Assembly: GCF_011764565.1 (NCBI RefSeq)
Contig: NZ_AP022871.1
Location: 7,936,320-8,000,319, forward strand
Length of the DNA: 64,000 nt
Direction of reading: 5' to 3'
DNA from: Phytohabitans suffuscus
GTDB lineage: Bacteria; Actinomycetota; Actinomycetes; Mycobacteriales; Micromonosporaceae
The translations under genes were made by a program, and so were the position numbers. This document shows, piece by piece, positions 27,602-37,457 of this stretch (the stretch's first letter is position 1; each line of letters starts with the position of its first letter). The notes under the pieces are model-generated. The model made no database searches, was not told where the DNA came from, and was given only the letters and a program-made list of their open reading frames with translations.

Positions 27602-29116
27602 ATGCGCGCTGCATCTTGCGCCCTCGACCCGGCCGCCGTGGTGGCACCGGTCCGTCGCCGCACGTTCGGCTCCTTCGTGGAGCATCTGGGCCGGTGTGTC
27701 TACACCGGAATCTACGAGCCCGGCCACCCGCTCGCCGACGAGGACGGCTTTCGCGCCGACGTGCTCGCGCTCACCCGCGAGCTGGGCGTGACGGTGGTGC
27801 GCTACCCGGGCGGCAACTTCGTCTCGGGATACCGGTGGGAGGACGGCATCGGCCCGCGCGAGGGGCGACCTCGCCGGCGCGACCTCGCCTGGCACTCCAT
27901 CGAGACCAACGAGGTGGGCATCGACGAGTTCGCGCGGTGGGCGGGCAAGGCCGACGTCGAGGTCATGTACGCGGTGAACCTGGGCACCCGCGGCGTGCAG
28001 GAGGCGCTGGACGTCCACGAGTACGCCAACCACCCCGAGGGCACCACCCTGTCCGAGCTGCGGCGGGCCAACGGCGCGGCCAAGCCGTACGGGATCACCC
28101 TGTGGTGCCTCGGCAACGAGATGGACGGCCCGTGGCAGACCGGGCACAAGACCGCCCACGAGTACGGGCTGCTCGCCGCCGCCACCGCGCGGGCGCTGCG
28201 CTCGGCCGAGCCGGGCCTGGAGCTGGTCGCGTGCGGCAGCTCCAGCTCGGCCATGCCGACGTTCGGCACCTGGGAGAGCACGGTGCTGGAGCACGCCTAC
28301 GACGTCGTCGACTACGTCTCCTGCCACGCGTACTACGAGGAGGTCGCCGGCGACCTGGGCTCGTTTCTGGCCAGCGCGGTCGACATGGACCGCTTCGTCG
28401 ACAGCGTCGTCGCCACCGCCGACAGCGTAGGCGCGCGGCTGCGCAGCAAGAAGAAAATCAACATCGCGTTCGACGAGTGGAACGTCTGGTACCTGTCCCG
28501 CTTCCAGAAGCAGGAGCCGGCCACCGAGTGGGCGGTCGCGCCCCGGCTGATCGAAGACGAGTACAACGTGGCCGACGCGGTCGTGGTCGGCAACCTGCTC
28601 ATCTCGCTGCTGCGCCACAGCGACCGGGTCACCGCCGCCTGCCAGGCGCAGCTCGTCAACGTCATCGCGCCGATCCGCGCCGAGCCGGGCGGCCCGGCGT
28701 GGCGGCAGACCATCTTCCACCCGTTCGCGAAGACCGCCGCGCTGGCCCGGGGGAGCGTGCTGCACACCCGGCTCGACGCGCCCACCTACACCACCGCCCG
28801 CCACGGCGAGGTGTCCGTCGTGGACGCGGTCGCGACCCACGACGCCGACAGCGGCGACGTGGTCGTCTTCGCCGTCAACCGTGACCAGGGCGACCCCGTG
28901 GAGCTGACCGTGGACCTGCGCCTCTTCGACGGCGACCTGGGCCTGGCCGAGGCGTGGACGCTGGCCGACGACGACATCCGGGCCACCAACACCCTCGCCG
29001 ATCCCGACCGGGTCGTGCCGCGGCCGACCCCGCTGGTGTCGCTCGACAGCGGCACGCTGCGGGTCGTGCTGCCCCCGGTGTCGTGGAGCGCGGTCCGCCT
29101 GGGGACCGCCCGATGA
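27602..29116 (+). CDS. Intracellular alpha-L-arabinofuranosidase, GH51
   Basis: A 504-residue enzyme without signal peptide, releasing arabinose from imported arabino-oligosaccharides. The acid/base Glu is E173 in WCLGNEMDGPWQ and the nucleophile is E292 in FDEWNVWY, matching the usual GH51 spacing. The N-terminal FGSFVEHLGRCVYTGIYEPGHP is family-typical. GAAAGGA precedes the ATG. It lies 18 nt after the second permease and overlaps the GH43 start by ATGA. Confidence 0.95.
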   Translation: MRAASCALDPAAVVAPVRRRTFGSFVEHLGRCVYTGIYEPGHPLADEDGFRADVLALTRELGVTVVRYPGGNFVSGYRWEDGIGPREGRPRRRDLAWHSIETNEVGIDEFARWAGKADVEVMYAVNLGTRGVQEALDVHEYANHPEGTTLSELRRANGAAKPYGITLWCLGNEMDGPWQTGHKTAHEYGLLAAATARALRSAEPGLELVACGSSSSAMPTFGTWESTVLEHAYDVVDYVSCHAYYEEVAGDLGSFLASAVDMDRFVDSVVATADSVGARLRSKKKINIAFDEWNVWYLSRFQKQEPATEWAVAPRLIEDEYNVADAVVVGNLLISLLRHSDRVTAACQAQLVNVIAPIRAEPGGPAWRQTIFHPFAKTAALARGSVLHTRLDAPTYTTARHGEVSVVDAVATHDADSGDVVVFAVNRDQGDPVELTVDLRLFDGDLGLAEAWTLADDDIRATNTLADPDRVVPRPTPLVSLDSGTLRVVLPPVSWSAVRLGTAR

Positions 29117-30723
29117 GGCGCGCGCTGGCCGTGCTGGCCGCGCTGGTCGTCGTGCTGCTCCCCGCGCCCGCGTCAGCCGCCCCCGCCTCACCGGACCCGA
29201 TCGCCCACGACCCCACGCTGCTCAAGCAGGGCCGCCACTACTACGAGATCATCACCGGCGACATCGGCACCCGCACGTACCTGCCGATCCGCCGCTCCAC
29301 CGACCTCGTGCACTGGCAGCTCGTCGGCACGGTCTTCGACACGCCGCCGCGCTGGGTGGTCGACGAGCTCGGCGTCACGCCGGGTGACTTCTGGGCGCCC
29401 GACCTCAACTACTTCGACGGCGAGTACCACCTCTACTACGCCGCCTCCTCCTTCGGCACCAACAACTCCGTCATCGGCCTGGCCACCAACGCCACGCTCG
29501 ACCCGGACAGCCCCGACTACCGCTGGGTCGACCGGGGCATGGTGCTGCGCTCGCAGACCGCCGACAGCTTCAACGCGATCGACGCCGACGTCGCCTTCGA
29601 CGAGCGCGGGGTGCCCTGGCTGTCGTTCGGCTCGTTCTGGGACGGCATCAAGATGCGCCGCCTCGACCGCGCTACCGGCCTGCTGTCGACTGTGGACACC
29701 ACGCTCTACCCGCTCGCCTCGCGCGGCGGGGCGGCCGTCGAGGGCCCGTCGATCGTCCGGAAGGGACGGTACTGGTACCTGTTCGCCAGCTTTGACTTCT
29801 GCTGCCGCGGCGTCAACGCGGACTACCAGGTGGTCGTCGGCCGTGCCACGAGCATCCACGGCCCCTACGTCGACCGCGACGGTGTCCCGATGCTCCAGGG
29901 CGGCGGCACCGTGCTGCTGCGGGGATACAACGGCTTCCAGGGCACCGGCGGCGGCGACGTGTACGGCGGCGGCGCCCTCTACGTCCACCACTACTACGAC
30001 GCGGCCGACGGCGCGCTGCCCAAGGGCTCGGTGCGGCCGATCAGGTGGGCCGGCGGCTGGCCCACGCTCGGCGACCCGCTCAGCGGCAACCGCGGCTTCG
30101 GGCGCGGCCCCGCCTACCTGACGCTGGTCGACCGGGCCACCGGCTCGGTGGTCGCCAACCCGACCTGCGGGTACGAGGGTGCCGACCTCCGCCTCGCCGC
30201 CCCGGTCGAGGAGGACACGTGCCAGCAGTGGCGCTTCGAACACCGGGGCGGCGGCTGGTCGAGCCTGCTCAACCGGCACAGCAACAAGGTCGCCGAGGTC
30301 GCCGCCTGCGTCGACGCCGACGGTGCGCGGGTCGCCCAGTGGGGCTGGCTCGACAACGACTGCCAGAAGCTCCGCGCGCTGCCCACCGACGGCGGGTGGT
30401 CACGCCTCGAAAACAAGATCGCCGGCCGGGTACTCGACGCGTGCGGCGACGCCGTGCGGACGTTCGTCTGGCGGGGCGACGCGTGCCAGCAGTTTCGCCT
30501 ACGACCGGTCGGCGAGGTGCTCGTCACCGACGCGGCCAACACCAGGCGCGTAGGCGGCACCTGGCGCTTCGTCCACACCCGCGACGGCTTCTACCGCGTG
30601 GTCGACACGCGCGGCGGCAGGTGGTTTGGCGGCCGCGCGGAGTGGCGGATCGAGGCCACCGGCGCCGGCACCTACCGCCTGGTCACCCCGACGGCACCAC
30701 GACCCGCGAGGTGCAACTGCTGA
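29113..30723 (+). CDS. Secreted GH43 endo-arabinanase-like enzyme with C-terminal ricin-type/CBM13-like region
   Basis: A 536-residue protein. After the signal peptide (ending ASA), a five-bladed GH43 propeller spans about 28-340. It has the catalytic Asp in IAHDPTLLKQGRHYYE, DADVAFDE with the second Asp, and the Glu in AAVEGPSIV. This resembles arabinan endo-1,5-alpha-L-arabinosidases. The C-terminal part has three QxW-like units (CQQWRFEHRG, DCQKLRALP, CQQFRLRP), as in ricin-type carbohydrate-binding modules. It probably cuts arabinan outside the cell to feed the importer. Confidence 0.85.
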   Translation: MRRALAVLAALVVVLLPAPASAAPASPDPIAHDPTLLKQGRHYYEIITGDIGTRTYLPIRRSTDLVHWQLVGTVFDTPPRWVVDELGVTPGDFWAPDLNYFDGEYHLYYAASSFGTNNSVIGLATNATLDPDSPDYRWVDRGMVLRSQTADSFNAIDADVAFDERGVPWLSFGSFWDGIKMRRLDRATGLLSTVDTTLYPLASRGGAAVEGPSIVRKGRYWYLFASFDFCCRGVNADYQVVVGRATSIHGPYVDRDGVPMLQGGGTVLLRGYNGFQGTGGGDVYGGGALYVHHYYDAADGALPKGSVRPIRWAGGWPTLGDPLSGNRGFGRGPAYLTLVDRATGSVVANPTCGYEGADLRLAAPVEEDTCQQWRFEHRGGGWSSLLNRHSNKVAEVAACVDADGARVAQWGWLDNDCQKLRALPTDGGWSRLENKIAGRVLDACGDAVRTFVWRGDACQQFRLRPVGEVLVTDAANTRRVGGTWRFVHTRDGFYRVVDTRGGRWFGGRAEWRIEATGAGTYRLVTPTAPRPARCNC

Positions 30724-31209
30724 CCCCATGACCCGTCAGGCGGCGCGGGTCCCGTGGTGTAGACCTTTCGCGATCAGGGTTTGAGCAATGACGCGGCGTC
30801 CGTGGTGGTCGCGGAGATCTTCGGGCCGGGGGACAAGGCGGCTCACGTCCACGATCAGCGAATACCGATCGCTCGGGCCGCGCTCCGGGCGGACAAATCG
30901 ATTGGAAGGGGTCTGCCGTACAGGCCACTGTGGACAACTCGGAACGCTTCGGACTTGTCCGCTTCCCGCAAGGCCCGACGGGCCGATGGAGCTTCCGGGG
31001 TCGAGGTCCGAGCGGTTCGCGCGGCGCCCCCGCGACGTCAGCGCACGCGGTGCACACCCCGGGTCGTCCCGCACGGGCTACCTCACCTCGGGCCCGAGTC
31101 CCCACCTCCCGGATCAGAGCCTTTTCGGGGTCGAGGTCCGTTCAGCCGCCCGAGCCACATCAGCGCCGCCCGCGCCGCGCGGTGGAGGCCGCGCCGTCGC
31201 ACCCGATCT

Positions 31210-31270
31210 GCTCAGCGGTACAAGTGGCACCTTATGGAGCCCCCAATACGTGCCTCCTGTACCGCTGAGC
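31210..31270. repeat. Hairpin C1
   Basis: Arms of 20 bp, GCTCAGCGGTACAAGTGGCA and its counterpart ending TGTACCGCTGAGC, have two mismatches and enclose about 21 nt. Same family as C2 at 44273. Confidence 0.88.
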
Positions 31271-31451
31271 GCGCGACCAGCGCGCTCGCGGTCCGCGTCC
31301 GTTCCGCAGTCGACCGTTTCCCACCGATTTGTCCGCCCATCGCGCGGCCCGAGGGACCGGTTCCGGCTGATCCTGGACGCGAGCCGCCCCACAGGGGCAA
31401 CCACCGACCCGCACCGGCGTCGGATCCATGCTCGCGGGGGCGATCGCGGCG

Positions 31452-31499
31452 GATCGTGGTATAAAACCGCCCTCCTGGGGGCGGATCCGTACCACGATC
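31452..31499. repeat. Hairpin A3
   Basis: Ten-bp arms GATCGTGGTA / TACCACGATC with the inner CCGCCC/GGGCGG stem. This is the reverse orientation of family A relative to A1. Confidence 0.88.
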
Positions 31500-31975
31500 A
31501 CCGAACCACTGTGGACAGACACCCGACCGGTGGAGCTGGCCCCGCCGCCTACCCGACGTCCGGAGCGGGGTGCGGGTCTGCCCACAGTGATCTGTGCAGG
31601 CCGTTGCTTCCTGCCGATTTGTCCGCCTGTCGCGGGGGCCGAGTGATCGGTTCCGGCGGATCATGGACGCGAGCCGCCTCCACAAGGGCAACCGCCGGCC
31701 GTTGTCGACGCCGGCCTGGGATGGGCTTCGCGCTCGATATCGTCACGTCCATGGCCCTGCTGCACCGTGCGACGCTGGGCCGCGCTGACCGCCACCTGGG
31801 ACGGCCAGCCGGAGCCGCTGCCACCTGGCCACCGCCGTGCCGCGCTGACCCCCCGAGTGAGGCACGCGCGGCGCGGCGCTGAGCCCGAGCGAGACACGCG
31901 GCGCTGCCGCACTGGCGCCGAGGCACGGCGATGGCCGCCGCGCCCGGCGGCGGCCATGGCCGTGGTCGCTGAGGG

Positions 31976-33682
31976 TCAGGTCAGTTCGATGTAGTCCAGC
32001 TCGGCGTAGCCCGTGCCGCCGGCGAAGAACGGCGCGCCCTTCGCCAGGCGGATCACGTTGTAGCCGGCGCGCAGGGTGACGCTGGTGCTGACCGTCGCGC
32101 CGAACTGGCCCCAGGCGCCGGTGGGCGGGTAGCTCACCGTGGACCAGGCGCCGCCGTTGTACGCCAGGCCGTGGGTGGCGGTGGCGCCGGTGGCGTTCGC
32201 GTAGCCGATGCGCATGGTGTAGGCGCGCGCGGTCGGCACGTTCACGACGAAGTCGACGTAGCTGGCGGTGCGCGGGTCGCCGGTGTTGTCGATCTGGCCG
32301 ACGTACGCGCCGGCGGAGGCGCTGGAGCTGCCGAAGCGGTTGGCCCGGAAGATGGCCGCGTTCTCCGCCTCGTACCGCTGCTGGTAGCTGGGCACGCCGC
32401 TGGTCGGCTGGATGGCGATGTGGTAGCCGCTCGTCGCGTTCATGTTGGGGACGGTGACGGTCAGCTCGCCGCCGGTCACGGTCGCGGTCGTGTTGCTGAT
32501 CGTCGTGGGGGCGGATACCTGGGTGAACCGCCCGGAGGCCGGCGTCGACTCGACCAGCACGCGCACCTGGCTGCCCAATGAGGACAGTCCGGTGAAGCGT
32601 ACGTAGTTGGTGCCGGACTCCCCGCCGAACACCGCGTTGACGATGCGGCGGGTGGGGTCGTGCGAGGCGAAGCCGTCCAGCCCGGTCTGCGCGCGCGGGG
32701 TGGTGACCACCATGTTGCCGGCCATGTCGCCGTACCACTTGTAGAGCCACCAGCTGCCGGTCGGCTGGTTGTTGACGGTGAGCCCGTTCACGGTGCCGTA
32801 CTCGTACCAGAAGGCGCGGTGCGCGTTGTCCACGCCGCCGCGCTCGAACTTGGCGATGTAGCTGGCGACCGGGCCGGGCTGGTCGATCTCGGTGGGCGTG
32901 GCGTACTCGTTGATGGAGATCCGCCGCGGGCTGATGCCGAGCGACGCCTCCAGCGCGCGGTAGTTGGCGATGTGCGCGGCGATGTTCGCCGAGTTCTGCA
33001 GCTCGTGCCAGCAGATGACGTCGGGCAGCGTGTTGGTGTTGCGGGCGTTGGTGAGGAACGACCGCATCCACGACTCGTTGTACGCGGCGGTGCTCGGCCC
33101 GACGATCGGGGTGAGCGTGTCGCGGGCGCGCACCCGCTGGTACGTGCGGACCCAGCCGGCGTTGAAGTCACCGGCGGCCGAGGTGTTCCAGGTGTAGTCC
33201 GGCTCGTTCCACAGCTCCCAGCCGGCGATGTTGCTGGTGCCGGTGGCGGCGAGCCGGTCGTTCACCTGGGTGTCCACTTTGGCCAGCCAGTCGTTCCAGC
33301 TGACCCACTGGTACGGGAAGTTGGGGTAGATGTCGGGCATGCGGATGTACTCGGCGGCGCCGACCCGGGTCGCCTGCGGCGCGACGAGCAGCGCGTCGCC
33401 GCCGGGCGGCTGGCCGTTGGGGCGCTGGCCCACGCGGGGCGCGGGCTGGGTGAGCGTGTGGAGCTTGAGCGGGAGCAGCATGCTGTCGGCGGGGCGGTTG
33501 TTCTCGGCCAGGGCGTAGAGGCCGCCGGCGCCGACGTGGCTGACCGGGCGGAACGGGCTGGCCACGTTGACGGTGAGGGTCGAGTTGGCTGCGCTGGCTG
33601 TGCCTTCGGTCAGGGCGACGCAGGCGACGGTGGCCGTGACGGCCGCGGCCAGCGCCGCCGCGGATACGCGGGGCGATCGCAC
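31976..33682 (-). CDS. Secreted TIM-barrel glycoside hydrolase with C-terminal CBM35-like module, family uncertain
   Basis: A 568-residue secreted protein. The GTG start has GAGGAGG about 6 nt upstream, and the signal peptide ends TASA. The catalytic part resembles clan GH-A barrels: GWELWNEPDYTWNTS gives the putative acid/base Glu and RRISINEYATPTE the putative nucleophile Glu. A C-terminal CBM35-like module begins QQRYEAENAAIFRANRFGS and ends AELDYIELT. Order of motifs and lengths do not let me name a GH family (GH39- or GH51-like are possible). It is a shorter paralogue of the protein encoded just upstream and probably co-transcribed with it. Confidence 0.75.
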   Translation of the reverse strand: MRSPRVSAAALAAAVTATVACVALTEGTASAANSTLTVNVASPFRPVSHVGAGGLYALAENNRPADSMLLPLKLHTLTQPAPRVGQRPNGQPPGGDALLVAPQATRVGAAEYIRMPDIYPNFPYQWVSWNDWLAKVDTQVNDRLAATGTSNIAGWELWNEPDYTWNTSAAGDFNAGWVRTYQRVRARDTLTPIVGPSTAAYNESWMRSFLTNARNTNTLPDVICWHELQNSANIAAHIANYRALEASLGISPRRISINEYATPTEIDQPGPVASYIAKFERGGVDNAHRAFWYEYGTVNGLTVNNQPTGSWWLYKWYGDMAGNMVVTTPRAQTGLDGFASHDPTRRIVNAVFGGESGTNYVRFTGLSSLGSQVRVLVESTPASGRFTQVSAPTTISNTTATVTGGELTVTVPNMNATSGYHIAIQPTSGVPSYQQRYEAENAAIFRANRFGSSSASAGAYVGQIDNTGDPRTASYVDFVVNVPTARAYTMRIGYANATGATATHGLAYNGGAWSTVSYPPTGAWGQFGATVSTSVTLRAGYNVIRLAKGAPFFAGGTGYAELDYIELT

Positions 33683-33702
33683 GAGGTGCCTCCTCGGGAC
33701 GG

Positions 33703-33734
33703 GCCCGGCGCGGCCGGGGGCAGCCGCGCCGGGC
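33703..33734. other. Stable hairpin between the two hydrolase genes
   Basis: Twelve-bp perfect arms GCCCGGCGCGGC / GCCGCGCCGGGC flank an 8-nt loop in the 60-nt gap. No T run follows in the transcription direction. It may be an attenuator or an mRNA stabiliser that sets different levels of the two proteins. Confidence 0.6.
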
Positions 33735-33742
33735 AAAAGGGC

Positions 33743-36700
33743 TCAGCGGGGGACCACCGCGCTGAACGGGGCGACCGTGATCCTGTCGATCACGGGGGCG
33801 TACTGGGAGCGCAGCAGGATGCCGGGGAACGTCTGCGACGCGTACGTCACGCCGTCGAAGTTGGGCAGCTCGGCGGCGGAGAGGCGCACGGTGTTGGCGC
33901 CCCTGGCGAGCCGCACCGGCACGGTCAGCTCCCAGAAGTTGTTGTCGTGGAACGTGTGCGGGAAGAGCACCCGCCGCGCCGCCCCACCGTTGACGGAGAT
34001 GTCCGCGTGCCGGGCGAGCGGGTCGGGGTTGTAGTGCGTGGCCGCCGACTGCTCGGGGTTGGCGTAGCGGACCCGCATCGCGTACGTGCCGGCGCGCGGC
34101 GCGGCCACCGTGAAGGTGAGCGTGTTCGAGTTGCCGGGCGCGCCACCGATCGCGGTCACCGCCGCCTGCCCGCTCGCCAGTGACCTGGTGGTGACGGCGG
34201 CGGTCCCGGCCAGGGCGGCGGCTTCGGCCTGGTACGTGACGGCCGGCAGGTGCCTGGCCGACGGCGTCACGGAGAGGCGGTCGACCAGTGCCTGCCCGGT
34301 GACGGTGACCTTGTTGACGCCGCCGGAGAGGGACACGGCCGCGCGCGGGCTCGGCACCTCGATGCCGTTGACGGTCAGCTTCGTCGGTCCGGTGGCGGAG
34401 AGGTCGAGTGTGGACTCGCCGTCGGTGGCGGAGTAGACCCAGAACGTGGCCGACTGGCCGCGGCCGAGCGAGACCGCCCGCTTGTGGCCACTGTAGACGG
34501 TGCGGGCGCCGCGCAGGTCGGCCAGCTCCGCCTCGTACACGGCGGTCCGGGCGGCTGGGTTGGGCAGGGCGAGCGTGATCCGGTCGACGATCGCGTCGCC
34601 CCTGGTGGCCCCGGTGCCGTCGAGGCTGCGCGCCGCCAGCGAGATGGTGTGCCGGCCGGCGGTCAGGTCCACAGTGGTGTCGGTGTGGTCCCAGACCACC
34701 CACTTGTACCCCAGCGGCAGGAATACCTCCTGCTCGGCGCCGCCGTCCACGCGCAGGAACACGTTGGTCGGCCCCTGCTCCCGCACGAGGTCGAACGTGT
34801 TCAGCGAGTTGGCGAAGACGCGCAGGTCGTACCGGCCGGTGGTGGGCACGTCGACGGTGAAGTCGAGCCGCCCGTCGCTGCCGGTGCGCAGGCCGCCGAC
34901 GTTGAAGCCGCCGGAGGTGTAGAACTTCGAGACGTCCGCGGGCGAGCCCTCCGGCCCGTTGCGGCTGTAGCCGCCGCCGGTGTAGGTGGCGTCCTCCGCC
35001 TCGAACGAGCCCTCCCACAGCTGCGGCTTCGCCGCCGGGCGGGTGCCGGCGGTGGCCGGGGTGAGCACGATCTCGTACGCCGACGACTCGACCAGCCGGG
35101 GCAGGTCGCCGCCGCCGAAGTCGAGCACCACGGCGCCGTCCCGGACCGCGACGTCGCGCTCGGCCACCACCCGCGGCTGGGCGGAGTCGCCGAGCTGGCC
35201 GGTCCACGGGATCTCCCGGACCAGCGCGTGGACGGTACGGCCGAACACGTTTCTCGGCACCCGCTCGAACCGGATGTGTCCCGCCGAGCTGGCGCCGCCG
35301 ACGATGGCCCTGGCCTGGCGCTTGCCGGTGTCGAGCGTGGCGACGCCCTGGAGCGTGTAGTTCCGCCCCGGGTACGGCGGCGTCACCCTGACGGTGTGGC
35401 CGGTCATGCCGCCGTACGCGTTGAACAGCCACCACTGGCCGTTGCCCCGGTTGGCCTGCACCGCCGAGTCGGAGAGGTTGCCGTCGATGTTCCAGTACGC
35501 GATGTCGGCGTCCACCTTGGACTCCTCGATCGCCGAGATCCACTGGATCATCTGGCCGGGCACGGAGGTGTGGTAGTTGAAGGCGTACTCGTTGATGTTG
35601 ACGGGCAGCCGCCGGCCGCCGAGCACCTCGCGCTCCCACTCGCGGTAGCGCCGGACGCTCTCGCGCACCTGCTCGGGGTGGCTCAGCTCGTGCCAGGTCA
35701 TCACGTCGGGCACGGTGCCGGCCGCGACGGTGTGCTCCAGGAAGCCCTTCACCTGGGCGTAGAGCACGCTGGTGTTGGGGCCGGCGATCCGCGTGTGCGG
35801 CATCCGGCCCTTGATGAGCGCGTACACCTCGTCCCAGGCGCGGAAGTACTCGGTCGGGTCGCTGAGCCAGCTGACCCGGTCGTAGCTCCACTCGCCGGTG
35901 CCGAACATGTTGCCCTCGGGCTCGTTGAACGGCACGAACACCACGTGCTCGCGGTACTTCGCGGGGAGCTGGAGCACCTGGTCGACCTGCACCGCGATCT
36001 TCTGCTTGAAGAGGTCGAGCTTCTCCCGCGGCGTGCCGCCCGGCCACTGGTACGGGAAGCCGCGGTGGATGTCGGTCAGGTAGACGTACACGTCGCCGCC
36101 GGTGCTGTCGGCGAGCGGGCGCACCACTTCGAGCGCGTCGGCGCCGGGGTGCTGCGGCCCGTCCTGCGCCTTGGTCGAGACGGTGCGCAGGCGCATGCCC
36201 TCGATGAGGTTGTCGGTCGGCACGCCCGGCCCGTACAGGCCGTAGAGCGTGCCGGAGGCCCCACCGTGGAAGGCGCCGGTGTCGGTGCCCAGGTCGACGA
36301 CGAACTCGCCCTCGCGGATCACCGTGACGGTGGCGGTGACCGCCCGGCCCGCCGCCGCGCCCGTGACCGTGAACGTGCCGCGCGCCGCGTAGTCCTCCGG
36401 GTCCACGGGTGCCCAGGCGATCGGCACGTCGCGGTCGTACCCGTCGGAGAACGTGCCGCGGACCGCCGCCGGCAGCGACGGCGCCGTCCCGATGGTGGTG
36501 CGGACGTCGAACGCGTCGCGGGTGAGCCCGGTGGGCGCGGGCGGCTCGGTGCCGGCGATCCCGGCCACCTCCGGCGCGGACAGCGCGGCGCCGTAGACCC
36601 GGAAGTCGTCGACCGCGCCGTCGAAGAGCGGGTCGGGGTAGAAGGAACGTCCTATGTATCCCGCGCTCCCGGTGGCGGCGTCGACCAGGTCGGCGGCGCT

Positions 36701-37321
36701 GACGGTGGTGCGCGCGGAGGCGACCGCCGCGCCGTCGAGGTAGGTGGTGACCCGGTCGGCGGTCGTGTCGAGGGTGACGGTGAGCGTCTTCCAGGCGTTC
36801 GCGGGGAGCGCGGCGTAGCCGGTCACCTGCGCCTCACCGCCGGCGAACGACGAGGTCACGGCCGTGCGCAGGCGGCCGTCGCCGTTGTACGGGGTGGAGA
36901 ACAGGTAGCGGCTGGTGTCCTTGCCGAGCGCGTAGATCCACTGCCACGGCGCGGTCGTGCCGTCCCAGCGCACGCGGGCCTGGACGGTGAGGTCGGTGCG
37001 GCCTTCGAGGAGGGCGCGGGGCAGCCGCACGTACGCGCCGGTGGAGGTGGGCGCGCCGCCGGGCAGGTCGATCGCGTGGCCGCCGCCGGGAGTGTCCACA
37101 AGGGAGGCCGTGGCGGCGTTGACGAGGGTGCCGTCGAGGCCGTTGCCGGAGGAGTCGGCGACCGTGCCGGTGGCCAGGTCGCCGGCGCCGAACTCGTAGT
37201 GGAGCAGGGGAGCGGGCACGGCGGCGCTGGCCGGGAGGGCCGTGGCGGTGGCGCCGACGACCGCGACCATGACGATGACGACCGCGCTGGCCAGGGCGGC
37301 GACTGTTCTCGGCAGCCTCAT
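33743..37321 (-). CDS. Large secreted multidomain glycoside hydrolase: LamG, Ig-like, TIM barrel, CBM35-like modules
   Basis: A 1192-residue protein. After the signal peptide come a LamG/concanavalin-like domain (about 38-255, ending DGAVDDFRVYGAALS) and a bacterial Ig-like domain (about 265-340, VRGTFSDGYDRDVPIAWAPVDP). A barrel with VFVPFNEPEGNMFGTGEWSYD (putative acid/base Glu) and LPVNINEYAFNYHTS (putative nucleophile) spans about 345-770. Two or three beta-sandwich carbohydrate-binding modules follow (WEGSFEAEDATYTGGGYS, VTYQAEAAALAGTA). The catalytic part is paralogous to the neighbouring 568-residue protein. GAGGAGA precedes the ATG. A cre-like operator sits 26 nt upstream. Substrate is unknown. 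Confidence 0.78.
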   Translation of the reverse strand: MRLPRTVAALASAVVIVMVAVVGATATALPASAAVPAPLLHYEFGAGDLATGTVADSSGNGLDGTLVNAATASLVDTPGGGHAIDLPGGAPTSTGAYVRLPRALLEGRTDLTVQARVRWDGTTAPWQWIYALGKDTSRYLFSTPYNGDGRLRTAVTSSFAGGEAQVTGYAALPANAWKTLTVTLDTTADRVTTYLDGAAVASARTTVSAADLVDAATGSAGYIGRSFYPDPLFDGAVDDFRVYGAALSAPEVAGIAGTEPPAPTGLTRDAFDVRTTIGTAPSLPAAVRGTFSDGYDRDVPIAWAPVDPEDYAARGTFTVTGAAAGRAVTATVTVIREGEFVVDLGTDTGAFHGGASGTLYGLYGPGVPTDNLIEGMRLRTVSTKAQDGPQHPGADALEVVRPLADSTGGDVYVYLTDIHRGFPYQWPGGTPREKLDLFKQKIAVQVDQVLQLPAKYREHVVFVPFNEPEGNMFGTGEWSYDRVSWLSDPTEYFRAWDEVYALIKGRMPHTRIAGPNTSVLYAQVKGFLEHTVAAGTVPDVMTWHELSHPEQVRESVRRYREWEREVLGGRRLPVNINEYAFNYHTSVPGQMIQWISAIEESKVDADIAYWNIDGNLSDSAVQANRGNGQWWLFNAYGGMTGHTVRVTPPYPGRNYTLQGVATLDTGKRQARAIVGGASSAGHIRFERVPRNVFGRTVHALVREIPWTGQLGDSAQPRVVAERDVAVRDGAVVLDFGGGDLPRLVESSAYEIVLTPATAGTRPAAKPQLWEGSFEAEDATYTGGGYSRNGPEGSPADVSKFYTSGGFNVGGLRTGSDGRLDFTVDVPTTGRYDLRVFANSLNTFDLVREQGPTNVFLRVDGGAEQEVFLPLGYKWVVWDHTDTTVDLTAGRHTISLAARSLDGTGATRGDAIVDRITLALPNPAARTAVYEAELADLRGARTVYSGHKRAVSLGRGQSATFWVYSATDGESTLDLSATGPTKLTVNGIEVPSPRAAVSLSGGVNKVTVTGQALVDRLSVTPSARHLPAVTYQAEAAALAGTAAVTTRSLASGQAAVTAIGGAPGNSNTLTFTVAAPRAGTYAMRVRYANPEQSAATHYNPDPLARHADISVNGGAARRVLFPHTFHDNNFWELTVPVRLARGANTVRLSAAELPNFDGVTYASQTFPGILLRSQYAPVIDRITVAPFSAVVPR

Positions 37322-37346
37322 GGCGTGGTCTCCTCGGGAGTGTCGG

Positions 37347-37360
37347 TGTGAACGCTAACA
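37347..37360. promoter_or_regulatory. cre-like operator TGTGAACGCTAACA
   Basis: The site fits the LacI/CcpA-type consensus TGWNANCGNTNWCA at every fixed position. It lies 26 nt upstream of the large hydrolase start in the divergent region with the second LacI gene, so it is a likely operator for that repressor. Confidence 0.6.
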
Positions 37361-37457
37361 AGCGGTACGGAAAAAGTTGCCGGCGTGAGGCGACTGGTTT
37401 CGCGTAGGTTACGAGGCGTAGAGAGCTACGTCAACGCCTCGGCGAGGGCTCCCTTGA

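Larger units (their letters stand above)
30724..31975. repeat. Gene-free mosaic of dispersed intergenic modules (cluster 2)
   Basis: No gene is seen between the GH43 stop and the stop of the minus-strand hydrolase. It contains half B hairpins near 30850, 31372 and 31660, hairpin C1, hairpin A3 and several CACTGTGGACA motifs (30927, 31506). The segment of about 31010-31520 is repeated inverted at about 44090-44480. Parts also occur in direct orientation at about 61060-61550. Confidence 0.8.

Noticed and set aside
30724..31975. Insertion sequence remnant
   Set aside because: No transposase coding, no terminal inverted repeats enclosing a gene and no obvious target duplications. Hairpins repeat as separate modules rather than as ends of one element.
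34250..37351. A 1033-codon plus-strand open frame opposite the large hydrolase
   Set aside because: Antisense shadow. The minus strand has a signal peptide, a ribosome site and clear LamG, barrel and CBM segments.
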